NCBI RefSeq assembly: GCF_002105155.1
Contig: NW_019029024.1
Span: 62,001 to 126,000, forward strand
Origin: Lobosporangium transversale
Lineage: Eukaryota > Mortierellomycota > Mortierellomycetes > Mortierellales > Mortierellaceae
Reading direction: 5' to 3'
Length of the DNA stretch: 64,000 bases
This document shows, one piece after another, positions 22,489 to 34,264 of this stretch; within the stretch, counting starts at the first letter, position 1; each line of letters begins with the position of its first letter. The notes beneath the pieces were generated by a model. The model was not told the origin of the DNA, did no database searches, and worked only from the letters and a program-made list of their open reading frames with translations. Position numbers and translations under genes: made by a program.

Positions 22489-23636
22489 CGAGCGCAGTAC
22501 AATACAGTTACTGTTCCTGGAAACAGAATCTGCTGGGGAATGACAGTTCAGTTGGATACATCCAAATCGATAGAAGGAACCATGTTCAAGAACGAAGAAT
22601 GGGGCCCTAAAGCGAACGAGAGCATGATCGAGGAGATCCGCAACTTCCCTAGCCATTTTGGAGGCGCGATTGGCGATTTAATTGACGCTACTCCCAGCAA
22701 TATGATATCAAGAGTCTTTTTGGAAGAGAAGCTGTTTGAAACATGGTATCATGAACGTACTGTGCTTATTGGAGATGGTAGGTGAAGAAAGAAAACATTA
22801 GACAGAAGATGGTGCTGCTCTATTCCCATTTTCTCCTACTTATTAGCTACTGTTATTTTATTCACTTATAGCTTGCCACAAGGTAGACCAGCCCGAGTCA
22901 AGAGGACATTAAGCAATCGATAATGATCTCATTCATTCAAATAACTTTGTTTTGCTCACTCTTCACTGATTTATAATTGATCTGCTGCTTTAGATGCTTC
23001 CTAGTGGCGGACAAGGTAAAGCTAATAGTACTTCATAATAGTTCATTCCCTTTGAAATAACACATTGCAAAATCAGGGATATGTAACTTATATACGCTAT
23101 TTGATAGGAGCTACAAATGCATTGCAAGACGCTGTGATTCTGGCCAATTGTTTGTATGAGATGGCGTCCAATTCATCCAGTGAGATCACAAAAGCATTCA
23201 AGTCCTATAGGGATCAGAGATATCCACATGCGAAATATCAAATGGAGAAGAGCAAAACCATGGGTAAAATCCTCTACGGACAAGTAAGTGCATATTACAG
23301 ATATAAGTTTATGATAAATATCTTTCTTATTGTTTTTTTCTCTTTTTATTATTGACGGTATTTTTTTTTTTTTTTTTTTTTCTTTAAAAAAAAAAAAAAA
23401 AAAAAAAAACGGTACTGTAGACATTATCAGAACGACTGCTACGTTATGTGGCATTTAATATGATTCCTCAAAAAGTCCAAGAGGAGCAGTTTCTAAAAGA
23501 TACAGTCTACCGTCCTGTTCTGACTTTTATGGATCCACCAGAGAACCGTGGTTCAGGCCCAGTGTTACCGCAGATGCATTCGAAGCGTTACACAGCTGAA
23601 AAGCAAGCACGCGAAGCAACAATGACTACAAACTAA
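21472..23636 (+). CDS. FAD-dependent monooxygenase (UbiH / p-hydroxybenzoate hydroxylase-like)
   Basis: Eight exons (21472-21613, 21705-21864, 22003-22390, 22498-22777, 22872-22882, 22994-23015, 23108-23283, 23421-23636) join in phase to 464 aa. The N-terminal Rossmann motif is VMIVGAGLGGVMLAILLERL followed by FER. The mid-protein motif ILVGADGAYSGVRQ corresponds to the family DG box. The second FAD motif, IGDACHKMLPSGGQGA, exists only if the 11-nt and 22-nt microexons are included. Intron 2 has a GC donor (AG|GCAAGT). This class adds oxygen to aromatic or isoprenoid substrates using NAD(P)H; the substrate cannot be told. There is no signal peptide or clear C-terminal anchor. Several introns hold poly-A or poly-T tracts. 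Confidence 0.88.
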
Positions 23637-23725
23637 CAGGACCGTAGCTTTAAGCTTTGTTTCTCTCACTGCTTTATTATCTTTAAGAATACTGTTAATA
23701 TGATCAATAAAAAAGTTTCTTTTTT

Positions 23726-26054
23726 TTATGCTGTGAGCTGCACCCATTTGGCCTCCGTGACGGGAATACCATCCAGAACTACAACAAGCATGTAATGGCC
23801 AGGAGGCGCCAAGCCATTGCTTGAGGGCGCCTTCACACTTAATAAGCCTGCCCCTGCAACAGACGCGTTTTCGTTTGTCGTTGATACTTCCAAAGGCTCC
23901 ACTGCGGCACTATCACGCTTGACAATCTCCAGTCCCACATATCTCTGGCTCATGTGTGTGGAGTGGGTGATAAACCCAGGCTGGACAAACGCAACACGAA
24001 CATCTTTCGGGTATATATTGTACCACTCCAAGGACAGATCAAATATTTCTCCATAATGAACTTTGCTAGGCCAGCCTATGATATCACCCTGGACGACTGT
24101 TTCAGCTGGGCCCACACCGACAGTGTCTGTAATGCTCTTGGAGAAGAGATAAGGTGGGCTGAATCGCTCTACACGGTATTCTGTCGGGAAAGGACCGTCG
24201 CCATATTCGACTGGCTTTCCATTCGGGTTCGAGCCAGCCACCAAGAGCGATGCATCTGGAAGCATGAAAGCGACTGAATGATACATCCTGGGGATCACGC
24301 TAGGACTCCAAACTCGGAACCTGTTGCCACGCTTCTCATTTGGTATGTATTGAACTGGGTGCAATACAGGATCAAAAGCACGATCAAAACCTGCTGTACC
24401 CGTGTTAGCCCCGTTTATAATTGCGATCGTCCCATCAGCTAAATGGGCCATATCTGGCATCATCCTTCCAAAAGGCATATCCTCCATTTCCCATGTTGGA
24501 TTGTCGGCCAACGGTGAAATTCTACCACAGGATGCTACACCTTTTGCCTTTGTTGAGAAATCTGTGGCGCCTCCACAGACCAGGACTTCGGGCTGGAAGT
24601 TGTTTTCAGGTGTGAGGGGGAGTAGAACTGACCCAGCAGTCAATGGGTAATTACGAGGGGGCCCTGGAATATCAGGCAGACGCTTAATGATCTTCCAGGT
24701 AGATGTGGAGAAGATAATAGCCTTGGTAGAGGCCAATATGAATAGATTCTTGTCTGGAAGCAAGTGTACGATCGGATACAAGTTGTTGGGAAGTGTTTCG
24801 ATCAAGAATGGGAAATCGATGGTCTTTTGAGGACCTGGAAGGGGTGGAAAGAGCTCAAAGTTGGGTACATTGATATGATCATTGTTGATGGATGCTGCAT
24901 GGTTGGATCCGCCAAGGATAAACAGCTCCCCGGTTGCCAATGTCTCTTTATGATCATTATAAGTATTATAAGAAAAAATAAAAGTTAGGTAGTTCTTCAA
25001 TCTTGAAAACAAACCAAAAAAGTGGATAGGCAATAAATCTTACCGACAGTTGGGTACCATCTCTTCTCTTTAAGATGGACATCGAGATCTTGTTGCCAGT
25101 CGCATTGTGTTCCATTACAGGGCTTATATAGCCGAATGCCATCATAACCTTGACGCATCGTTTCCGATGGTTGTCCTCCTGCGACCGATACAACAGTCTA
25201 TAATAACAGTGCCAGGAGAAAAAAAAGGAATGAAAGTCGTTGGCTATGGCATATAGTATAACATACATAAAAAGAGGTAAAAAAAGAAAAAAGAAAAAAC
25301 TTACTCCATCTGGGAGATACCCTCCAGCACTACAGAACATGTTACTCTTCACATTCAACGAACGCCATTTACCATCCGTTGTCGAAAATTCTGTCGACCA
25401 GGCAAATTCACTACCACTATTCCCATTCTCGCTAGAGCCTTGCATCTTGGCGACTGTTGACGCTTGTACTCTTTCAAGAAACAAGACGCTGTCTGAGAAG
25501 GGACGCATTATAGCATGCATAGCTGATACACCTGAATGACCAATCAGATCCCATTGCCCACCCAGACTCGCTCCTACGAACTTGTCTCCGAATGCGTTAT
25601 CTCTATCGGCAAATCTTCCATCATTTCCTCCACTTCCAAAGTCATTCACGGCTGCATCACTCCCCGAGGGGAAATGAGGGAGTAATATGGCAGCGAGAAG
25701 AGCTGTTGTTAAGATGACAGTAAGTGAACATCTCTTCAATGAGAAATACTGTGGTGCTTTAAAAGAAGATGTTGACCTAGATACTGATGATGGTGATAAG
25801 AGTGGTGACTTGAAAGCGTTGAAAAGTCCAATGGGCGAGGAAGAAGACGAGAGAGAGGAAGGAGACGAGGACGAAGACGGTGAGCAAGACGGTTGAATAT
25901 TATGACTGCTAGAAGATGAAGATCGTGAATGTACACTGGAACTCGTGGAGATGCTCAACTGTGTACGACGATGAACCCGGGTGTTGGATGATGACGAGGC
26001 ATGGATAGGGGTGTAGACCCCTTCACTCTCCTCGAAGGATCCTGTTGGTTTCAT
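23726..26054 (-). CDS. Copper-radical oxidase (glyoxal / galactose oxidase-like), type II membrane-anchored
   Basis: Three exons (25305-26054, 25044-25197, 23726-24945) give 707 aa. The first 108 residues are Ser-rich and end in a basic stretch; a transmembrane helix follows (about 109-127, SLTVILTTALLAAILLPHF), with no cleavable signal, so a type II orientation is inferred. The rest is the kelch-propeller oxidase plus the C-terminal DUF1929-type domain. Candidate copper-site residues of the family are visible: Cys in VLVCGGATDF, Tyr in NNLYPIVHLLPD, the Tyr-His pair in PRMYHSVAF and His in GFITHSTHMSQR. Such enzymes oxidise aldehydes or alcohols and release hydrogen peroxide, often at the cell wall. 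The 3' end converges on the monooxygenase gene (89 bp apart). Confidence 0.88.
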
Positions 26055-26479
26055 CTGTTTGCCTGATAGAGGCTAGAAAGTTAGTGCAGTTTCTGCTGTG
26101 TTAAAGCTTCCTATAGTAGCTCTGGATATGAGGAAGGTGGAAACAAAGAAAAGCAAAAAAAAAAAAATATGAAATTGAACAAGGAGAGCGCAGCTATTTT
26201 CCCCATTAGAGTGCGGTGAAATGTACTTTCTGTAGAATACCCAGTGCATATTAGAATGATGGATCAAAGATAGTGAACAATGTGTTGTCATTCTTGTGCG
26301 CACCGAGAGACGTTACAGACCAGTTCTGGGTCGCAGATCAACAACACCTCCTTCTATTCGAAAGCGACTACATTCAGTTCAAAAGGATGGTACTTGTCAT
26401 TGAGTGATATGATACATTTTAACTATCATTTTCTTGTACAGATAAACTAGAAATAAAGAAGCAAGAGTATATAAACTAT
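26055..26479. other. Intergenic region
   Basis: Promoter and leader of the minus-strand copper oxidase and the 3' flank of the UNC93-like gene. A short A-run lies at 26157. No coding signal. Confidence 0.5.
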
Positions 26480-28008
26480 TTAAAAGTGCTCAGTATCGAG
26501 CTTGTCCTTGGTCCGTTGCATGTCAAGGTCATCATCGCCTTCAGAGTGATCCTTAATACGCAACGCCAAGTAGAGAGCTCCTGGGATGGAGAGACCAAGA
26601 AGGGCAAAGCAGATGATAAGCTCAGTAAGGTATGGTGTTCTGATGGCGTTGATGCTAAAAAAAAAAAAAAAAAAAAAAAAGTGTTAGATGGGAGCATCAT
26701 GGATATTCTCCTTTGAATTGAATATCCAAAGTATGTTTGCAGTAGCATTGAAATACATACCGCCACGAGATAGCAGCACCGCTGGATTGGATACACTTGT
26801 AGAACCCAGCGTATCTTGACAAGACAGTAGCATCATTTGACATGGCACCCATTAACCAGTAAATGTATGTCTGCCAAGCAGCGTCATTAAGACCATAAAA
26901 CATATACAAGAACAGTGGGCCAACATAGGACGCCCCTTCGGTGAAATCATGGTTTGGCTTGGGATCGTCTATTGAGTAAGTACGCTGGAAGAAGATGCCA
27001 CCAACCCAAGTGGCAATGAAGCCACAACAAATGATAAAAAGCCCCCACAAGGCCCGGGTGCGGCGATTGACGCCTTGGAAATCGAGGACGCGTGCAAATG
27101 AGTAAGATCCACCGATTTGAGAGAACCAATAAAAAATGTTGTTAAGGGATTGAGTGCGAAGTGAAAAGTAGCGGCCGTTGACTGTTGAGAATTGGTATGG
27201 ATAGAACCAGTTGGATGACAGGAACATTGGGATGAGGACTACCATACGCCAATTGAGGAACAGCTTCATGACTTCAATGACTTCACCAGTCCAAGTAGGG
27301 AACTTTTGGATCTGAATCTTGTCACCGTTGGCGTGGGTGACAGACGAGGGTGGAGCCAGTGACAATGCAGTAAGGGTACCAACCTATATTACAAGTGTAT
27401 ATTTTAAATCAATAGTTAGGGAAGCGGAATTAACAAAAATAGATGTAGTTGAATTTTTAAAAAAAACTACTTACTCCCATAATTGCCAGGAAAGTTGCAT
27501 AAACCGCATCACCAAGAGATTTAGTCTCTGTGTGGTAATTCATGGCAAAGGCAATGACGGATCCAAGGACTGCACCCATGTTGAAAATGGCCCAAAAGTA
27601 ACCTATGTACTTGCCCTTCTCCTGTTCACGTGGATAAGCCATCATCATGGCGCCCTGAGCAGTCCAAAGCATGCCTGCACCAATGCCGAGGATGCCTCCA
27701 GAAGTGATAGTGAATGCGCCGGCCCGGGTGTGATTGTAGCTAAGCAGGGAGCCAACATAGAGCATATAGCAAGCACATCCGATGAATATGGTCCACTTGG
27801 GTCCCAGTTTGTTGTGGATTGCGCCGGAAAGGAGACCGAAGATGGCAAAGCATGTATACAGGGCAACATTAGCGTTCTGACCGACATTGGATAGGAGCTG
27901 ACCACCGCCACCCATTGAGTTGAGTGCGTTAAACATTCCTGGACAACAGAAGCAGATAACTCCTACGGCCAGGACCTGAGTCAAGGGGGAGGTCCAACGA
28001 AATCGCAT
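26480..28008 (-). CDS. UNC93-like major facilitator protein
   Basis: Three exons (27475-28008, 26761-27383, 26480-26654) give 443 aa. The chain is hydrophobic with about 11-12 membrane segments. Typical UNC93/DUF895 features are CFCCPGMFNALNSMGGGGQ after the first helix, LGPKWTIFIG, GILGIGAGMLWTAQGAMMM, a central cytosolic loop with TWTGEVIEVMKLFL, and MFYGLNDAAWQTYIYWLMG near the end, then an acidic tail. Fungal members are uncharacterised membrane proteins; animal UNC93 proteins regulate ion channels or Toll-receptor trafficking. An intron of the gene holds an A/T homopolymer (about 26657-26680). Confidence 0.88.
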
Positions 28009-29973
28009 GGCTAATATTAATATGGATTTAATTAATGCGTGAAGGGAATGAAGTGGAAGGGGGTGGAAGGGGGTGGAGAGAAGGATGTGGGAGAGTGAAG
28101 GGGCGTGAGACAATCTGCCTAAATAGGGGACAGTAACGAGGGGAGATGTGAGATTAGAAAATGAATAAAGATCTGATCTACTACAGGTAAAGAAAGTCCG
28201 AATAAAAAAAATTAATAAATAAAAAGTCCTCGAATGAGAGTAGGAGTAAGTGTGAGGGAAAGAGGGGAGGATAGAGGAGATGGGATAGTAGGAAAGAGAA
28301 AGTAAACAAAAGGAAAGAGAGAGTAAACAAAAAGGAAGAAATTTTTTCTTTGCGGTTATATAAATATATACACCTTTATATTCTACAAGTCCGCTCATTT
28401 TCATGACTCTTGCCTTGCATTTGCATTAGTTCAGTTCCATAAAATAAAACATCCAGTTGCTCAGGTACGGGCCCTGCAGTGGAGTTTTTCTTCTTCTTTT
28501 AGTGTCTATACGATGTTGCCGTCATCACTAACACCCCAGACATATTGTACTATTACCCCACAAGGTTTACTCGGCTGATCCACGATGCTTTGAATACGCA
28601 ATCTAGAAAACTGTACAGCTGTGAAATACTCAACAGACAATGATCACACACCAATATCATTACCCGCCACTATCCTCCTTAAGCCCTGCCATTCTTTAAA
28701 AATGATCAACGGATGAAATGAGTTCACAGTCGATGGATATTATATACCAATCAGCTAAAGTTCATCCTATCCATGAACAAGTTGATCAACGAATGGGGGC
28801 ATAGTAGAATAGTAGAATGATCGACCTCCGATAAAGTAAAAAAAAAAGACAAAAAAACAAAAGCAAGACCCTTCTGAATTGCCATGCATGCACCTTGACA
28901 ATAGCCGTTTTGAGAAACAGTATTTTTATGTTCCCACAGTTTGAAATACAGGTTTAGATGTAAACGTGTGTTTTTCTTCAAGTTTGGATTTTGTACATGT
29001 GCATGGGAAATTAAAAAAAGCGATATATAAAAAAAAAAGAAGGTTTTGATTAGATGGTTTTGTGTGATGCATCTCTCGTCATGTGTAACGCAAGATATCG
29101 TATCTCTCTCTATCACTGGAGTTTTATAAATAAAACAGCAAATAATGGCATTCGGTGATCCAGACATGCATCATTTTGTCATGCTCATGTTGGTGTTATT
29201 AGCAAATAAATATTATATTTATATATATATATATACATACATATTATACATGTATTTTGTGGGGCCAATAAAGTTTTCCTCCATTGTACTTTATCACAAG
29301 AGCCATGGAAAGACCTTCTTCCAGCCTAGTCTAATCTACTGGCGAAACATCGCCAACAAGGATCAGACTGCACGAGAAAAGAAAAGGAAGTAGGGAAGGA
29401 AAGGGCATCCATTGATTTACTTGATCGAGTCTTAAACTTTGATCGAGCTGAGTTCGGGTATCTGGCGGACTGGAGCAACCTTTTCTTTCTTTCTTTCTTC
29501 TTTCTTTTCTTTCTTTAAACCTCAACAATTGGAAAGAAACAGAGCCATTACGCTTTATTCATTAAAGATTATTCCGAAGGTAGCCGAACATGACCTACTT
29601 GCTTTTCATTGGATAGATCCAAAGACATTGGCTTTATACATCCTCCGCTCTCTCTTGTGTACACGAGGATGTTCATGTTCATTAGCACTCAATCCTTCAA
29701 TGCTTCTTCCCCCACAGGATCTACTTGCTATCGTTGAAGCCATCGAGCCGAGATCCTTAGTTGATAATTGCTAACCAAAATTTTTATTCCTTCCTTTGTG
29801 TGTCCCTCCCATAAAACGATTCAGAGCATTTTCACGTGACCAGGCCAGATCGTGGCTTGGGCTGTTGACAATTTTTTTATCAAGAAGAGTGCATTGCCTT
29901 CACCAACTCGGATGCCCAGGAATCGGTTATTTTGATATTTCAAACGTTGCATCTTGCCAACAACAATTTAAGC
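28009..29973. other. Long intergenic region between UNC93-like and uL22m genes
   Basis: 28009-28400 is the A/G-rich leader of the UNC93-like gene. 28400-29130 shows nothing. A TA microsatellite lies at 29217-29236. A pyrimidine tract lies at about 29482-29517. An 80-codon plus-strand open segment (about 29530-29774) is listed separately. No RNA gene was recognised. Confidence 0.45.
29530..29774 (+). other. Unassigned open segment, possible exon or gene relic
   Basis: The plus-strand frame reads through LKIIPKVAEHDLLAFHWIDP and LLPPQDLLAIVEAIEPRSLV to a TAA at 29772-29774. The residue make-up looks protein-like, but there is no good ATG or clear upstream exon, and I recognise no family. It could be a final exon of a small gene or a relic. 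Confidence 0.25.
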
Positions 29974-31280
29974 ATGTTCGGCACTTTGAAGACTGCATTC
30001 CGCACACAAAAGCCTGTCTCGATGGTGATGAGGTACAACACATTTCTATAAAAAGAAACTGGATTAGAAGCTTGATCAATGGGGACATCGGCGGCACTTG
30101 TGAACAATAAGTAGATGGAGTTTGTCATTGCCGTCGGATATCAATTACTGAAGCTTTTACTGCATGACGCTAATTTAGTCTCCTGGCTACTGATTACGGG
30201 TTTATTATGAATATTTTAGTTTGGCACAGGCGATGCCCCGAGGTTTCCATGCATTGGCGATCCGTATGGCTGACCAAAAATCAACTATGCAACCAGTGAA
30301 GCCAGAATTGGGTGCCTCGTCCCTCTTTGGCGATATTGCATCACATGTGAATGAGGTTCCAGTGGAGCAAGGAGGAAAGGCTACTGTGAAGGAGGTAATA
30401 ATTATTTCATTAATGGAGTATATACAGGAATGACAATCTAAAAAGGAAATCAAGGAAAGAAACCTAGAAACGCATAGCTTGCGGCGGTTTGACTGATCAT
30501 TCTAGATCCTATGTCATCTTGCCATGCTTCTACCTTGTTTATAATGGAAGAGCATTACTGGGATACAGCCCTCAGCGAATAGACACTCTTTAGAAATTTG
30601 AGTTGTATTGTATTGTCACTCAGTACAAAATATCGCATGGCTATGGTTCTTATTATTTTTCTTTTCTTTTATTCTTTTTATTTTTATTTCTATTTACTTT
30701 ATAATCAAGTATCACTTTTCAACAGCAAATTTCAAAACAAGCACCAAAAAGCTTCGGCTTTTGGCTAATCAGATCAAGGGACTCGACATTCAAAATGCCA
30801 TTAACCAGATGGAGTTCTCGCAAAAGCGCCCTGGAAAGCGTATTATGAACACATTGGCCTTTGCTAGGAAGAATGCAACGACTCAGGAGAAGTATCAAAT
30901 GGACGCTAGCAAGCTATATGTTGGTAAGTTAATGAGATGATTGTTTTAAAAGATACAATCATTTTTTTGTATTGATAAACACATACAACTGGTATTAAAT
31001 TTTTATCTTTTATAACCACTATTAAACTATAGATCGCGCATGGGTTGGAAAAGGGACCTACCAGCGTAGAATCAAGACACATGCACGCGGTAAATTCGGT
31101 GTGATGCATCACCCAACTGCTCACTTGAAATTCACGCTCAAGGAGCGCGTTCCTGAGGCGAAAGAAGAAGGTCGTGCTACGAGGAGAAATATCAGGGGAT
31201 GGAAGCAGACGAAGAAAGTCTGGATGCCATTGGTTGAAGACAAACCTATCTATAACCCACCTCGTCTCTACAATTGGTAG
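29974..31280 (+). CDS. MRPL22: Mitochondrial ribosomal protein uL22m
   Basis: Four exons (29974-30032, 30220-30394, 30710-30923, 31033-31280) join in phase to 231 aa. Exon 1 encodes a basic amphipathic presequence (MFGTLKTAFRTQKPVSMVM), as expected for import into mitochondria. Exon 3 carries the L22 core: FSTANFKTSTKKLRLLANQI, then AINQMEFSQKRPGKRIMNTL. Exon 4 continues AWVGKGTYQRRIKTHARGKF. The acceptor for exon 3 was set at AATCAAG|TAT because only this keeps the conserved STANFK motif and the phase. uL22m lines the peptide exit tunnel of the mitochondrial large subunit. Confidence 0.88.
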
Positions 31281-32000
31281 AAAGGAGCAGATGCATCTTA
31301 TTACTCGCCTTACTTGTATTCACTACCACGTTCTATAGATTTTTTTTTCTCCTGTACTAAATAAATGAAACAAAACAAGAAAAAGAAGCGAATAGAACAA
31401 AAAAAATTAGGGCCGACTACCCTTAAGTAACTCTACAAGCAGATCAACAGCAATTAACTTTCGTGTCCATGCGGCCAACATCTTTTACTCACAATACGCA
31501 TCTCATCCCTCATCTGTATAATCACACAATGTCGCGCGCACAGCAAATGATGGTAATGCCATGTCTTGTTAAGACATAAATGTTTAGTCTTCAATGGATT
31601 CTTTTTTATCCCCAACGAATCAAATACAAAATATCCCCAGCGGTCCTCATGTATTTCTACCATGCAAGAAAAGCACATACTATGTCAGTGACGTTTTAGT
31701 GTGATGATGGTTGCCGCCACTCTGATTAACTTGGCTGGTCATTCAGGAACAAAAGATTCTAGCCATACATCAACACTACAGTAGATGACTAGGCAGTAGA
31801 AATGGATGAAGAGCGCGCTTTTTCAAAACATTTTTTTCGGTTCACAGTACTAGCGGTTCTCAAGTCATGAACTGATCCTGCGATTAACTTCGTAACTTAC
31901 AGATGAGCACTTAACTGAGATATACCATCACCACAATGCATATGATCCTCGTGGAGATCTTGTATTTAATATTAATGATAGTAATACAATAATACTAACC

Positions 32001-32032
<32 letters not shown>

Positions 32033-32145
32033 TTCAGGATATCGGATTTCCTCTAACAGTTCAAAATGTATCTGTGCGTCTAATTCAATGATCTAACGCG
32101 CTGCTTCCTGTATGATACTCAAATATGGCTCCCTGTAAACCATAG
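31281..32145. other. Intergenic region before CCT7
   Basis: About 860 bp that should hold the promoter and first exon of CCT7. It contains an A-run of nearly 30 (about 32001-32028) and a branch-point-like CTAAC near 32091. An ATG at 32125 is in frame with CCT7 but is followed by TAG at 32143-32145. No other gene seen. Confidence 0.45.
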
Positions 32146-34054
32146 CAACCCCAAATCATCCTTCTCAAGGATGGAACAGACAGCTCTCAGGGAAAGGGTC
32201 AACTTCTCTCCAATATCAACGCCTGCTTGGCCGTTGTCGACACTGTTAGGACTACTCTTGGACCTCGTGGCATGGATAAATTAATCGTTGACGAGAAAGG
32301 TCAGCTATAGATATTATTATTTTTAAGAGGTATTGATGATTACATTCAATTCTTCTTCTCTTATGCTGATCTGTATGAGATTCAAATTTCCTTCAATGGT
32401 TATCCATTACAGGCTCTGTTACAATTTCAAACGATGGTGCCACAATTATGAAGCTTCTCGACATTGTTCATCCTGCTGCCAAGACCCTCGTCGATATTGC
32501 TCGCTCTCAGGATGCAGAGGTTGGAGACGGAACAACTTCGGTTGTTCTTTTGGCTGGTGAGCTTTTGAAGGAGGTTCGCTCTTATATTGAAGAAGGTGTA
32601 AACCCTCAGGTGATCATCAAAGGCTATAGAAAGGCAGCTCAATTGGCCATCAACAAGGTCAAAGAAATTGCTGTCCGTGTAGAGCGCAAGGATGAGACAG
32701 AGTTCCGCTCGTTGTTAGAGAAATGTGCCGCTACCGCTATGTCTTCCAAGCTGATCCATTCTCAGACAGAGTTCTTTACCAAGATGGTTGTCGACGCAGT
32801 ACTTCACTTGGATCAGGAGGAATTGGATGAAAACCTTATTGGAATGAAGAGAGTTACGGGTGGTGCCATGCAGGATTCACTTTTGATTGATGGTGTTGCC
32901 TTCAAAAAGACATTCTCGTATGCTGGATTTGAGCAACAACCCAAGAGCTTCAAGAATCCAAAGGTTTTATGTTTGAATGTCGAGCTGGAGCTTAAAGCTG
33001 AGAGGGACAATGCAGAAGTCCGTGTCGAAGCAGTCGATGTAAGCTTTGTTTCATTTGTGTCAAGGATGAAACGATTTTTCGTTTGATTTTAACTAGATCA
33101 CTCTGCTGCGTATTGTGTACATTTTAAGTAAGATTGAAATGGGATTACTTATTTTATTAACTTTTCTTTTTTTCCCTGGTCTACGACTGCCTATAGGAAT
33201 ACCAAAAAATCGTAGATGCGGAATGGAAGATCATTTATGACAAGTTGGAAGCGATCGTCAACACTGGCGCTAAGGTTGTTCTATCCAAGTTGCCCATTGG
33301 TGATCTCGCTACTCAGTACTTTGCTGATCGTGACATTTTCTGTGCCGGCCGTGTCCCCGCTGCTGATTTGAATCGTGTTGTCCAGGCCGTTGGAGGATCG
33401 ATCCAATCGACTTGCTCTGATATTGAAGCCAAGCATCTAGGAAGCTGTGAGACTTTTGAAGAGAGGCAAATTGGAGGTGAACGCTTCAACTTTTTCCAGG
33501 GCTGCCCTCAAGCCAAGACCTGCACATTGATCCTTCGAGGAGGAGCAGAGCAGTTTATTGCAGAAGTCGAACGTTCGTTGCACGATGCCATTATGATTGT
33601 ACGTCGAGCCATCAAGAACTCATTGGTGGTGGCTGGAGGAGGAGCTACTGAAATGGAGATCTCACGATACCTCCGCGATCACTCCAGGACCATTGCTGGG
33701 AAGCAGCAGTTGATTATTGGTGCATTTGCACGTGCATTGGAGATTATCCCCCGCCAACTCTGTGATAATGCAGGTTTTGACGCAACTGATATTTTGAACA
33801 AGCTTAGGATGAAGCATGCACAGGGTGAACAGTGGAGTGGAGTCGACATTGAGTCTGAATCGATTGCAGATAACATGAAGGCCTTTGTCTGGGAGCCTGC
33901 ACTTGTCAAGACAAATGCCATTGCCGCTGCAACTGAGGCTGCATGCTTGCTCCTCTCAGTGGATGAGACTGTTAAGAGCCCTCAAAGCCAGAACCCCGCC
34001 GCAAATGCCCGTGGAGCACCCAGGGGCCGTGGACGCGGAGTTCCTCGTCGATAA
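32146..34054 (+). CDS. CCT7: Chaperonin CCT/TRiC subunit eta (5' end unresolved)
   Basis: Three exons are clear (32146-32299, 32413-33038, 33197-34054), giving 545 residues without an assigned initiator Met (human CCT7 543). Motifs include [50 protein letters not shown], the nucleotide-site [42 protein letters not shown] and the Gly/Arg-rich tail. CCT folds actin, tubulin and WD-repeat proteins in the cytosol. Just upstream of the acceptor CCATAG|CAA lies ATGGCTCCCTGTAAACCATAG: an in-frame ATG, then a stop. The true start is probably a very short exon further upstream that I could not place. Confidence 0.9.
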
Positions 34055-34264
34055 ATGGGCCTTTCAGCGAGGGAAGGCGAAGTCTTTTTTGACATGATAG
34101 TTCTTTATGAGTTTGGGAATTGTAGACACCAAAGCAAATAGTAAAAAAAATCCATTTTTTTTGACAAATCACGTGCTTTACAGACGAAAGTTGTTTCCGT
34201 TCAGTGATCCCGAAGCCCATTTTCATATCATCACAACTCTAATCAAGTTCACAGTAGAATAGCC

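Noticed and set aside
28751-29167. 138-codon minus-strand open frame in the long spacer
   Set aside because: No domain, AT-biased residues, no splice context and no credible start; chance in AT-rich DNA.
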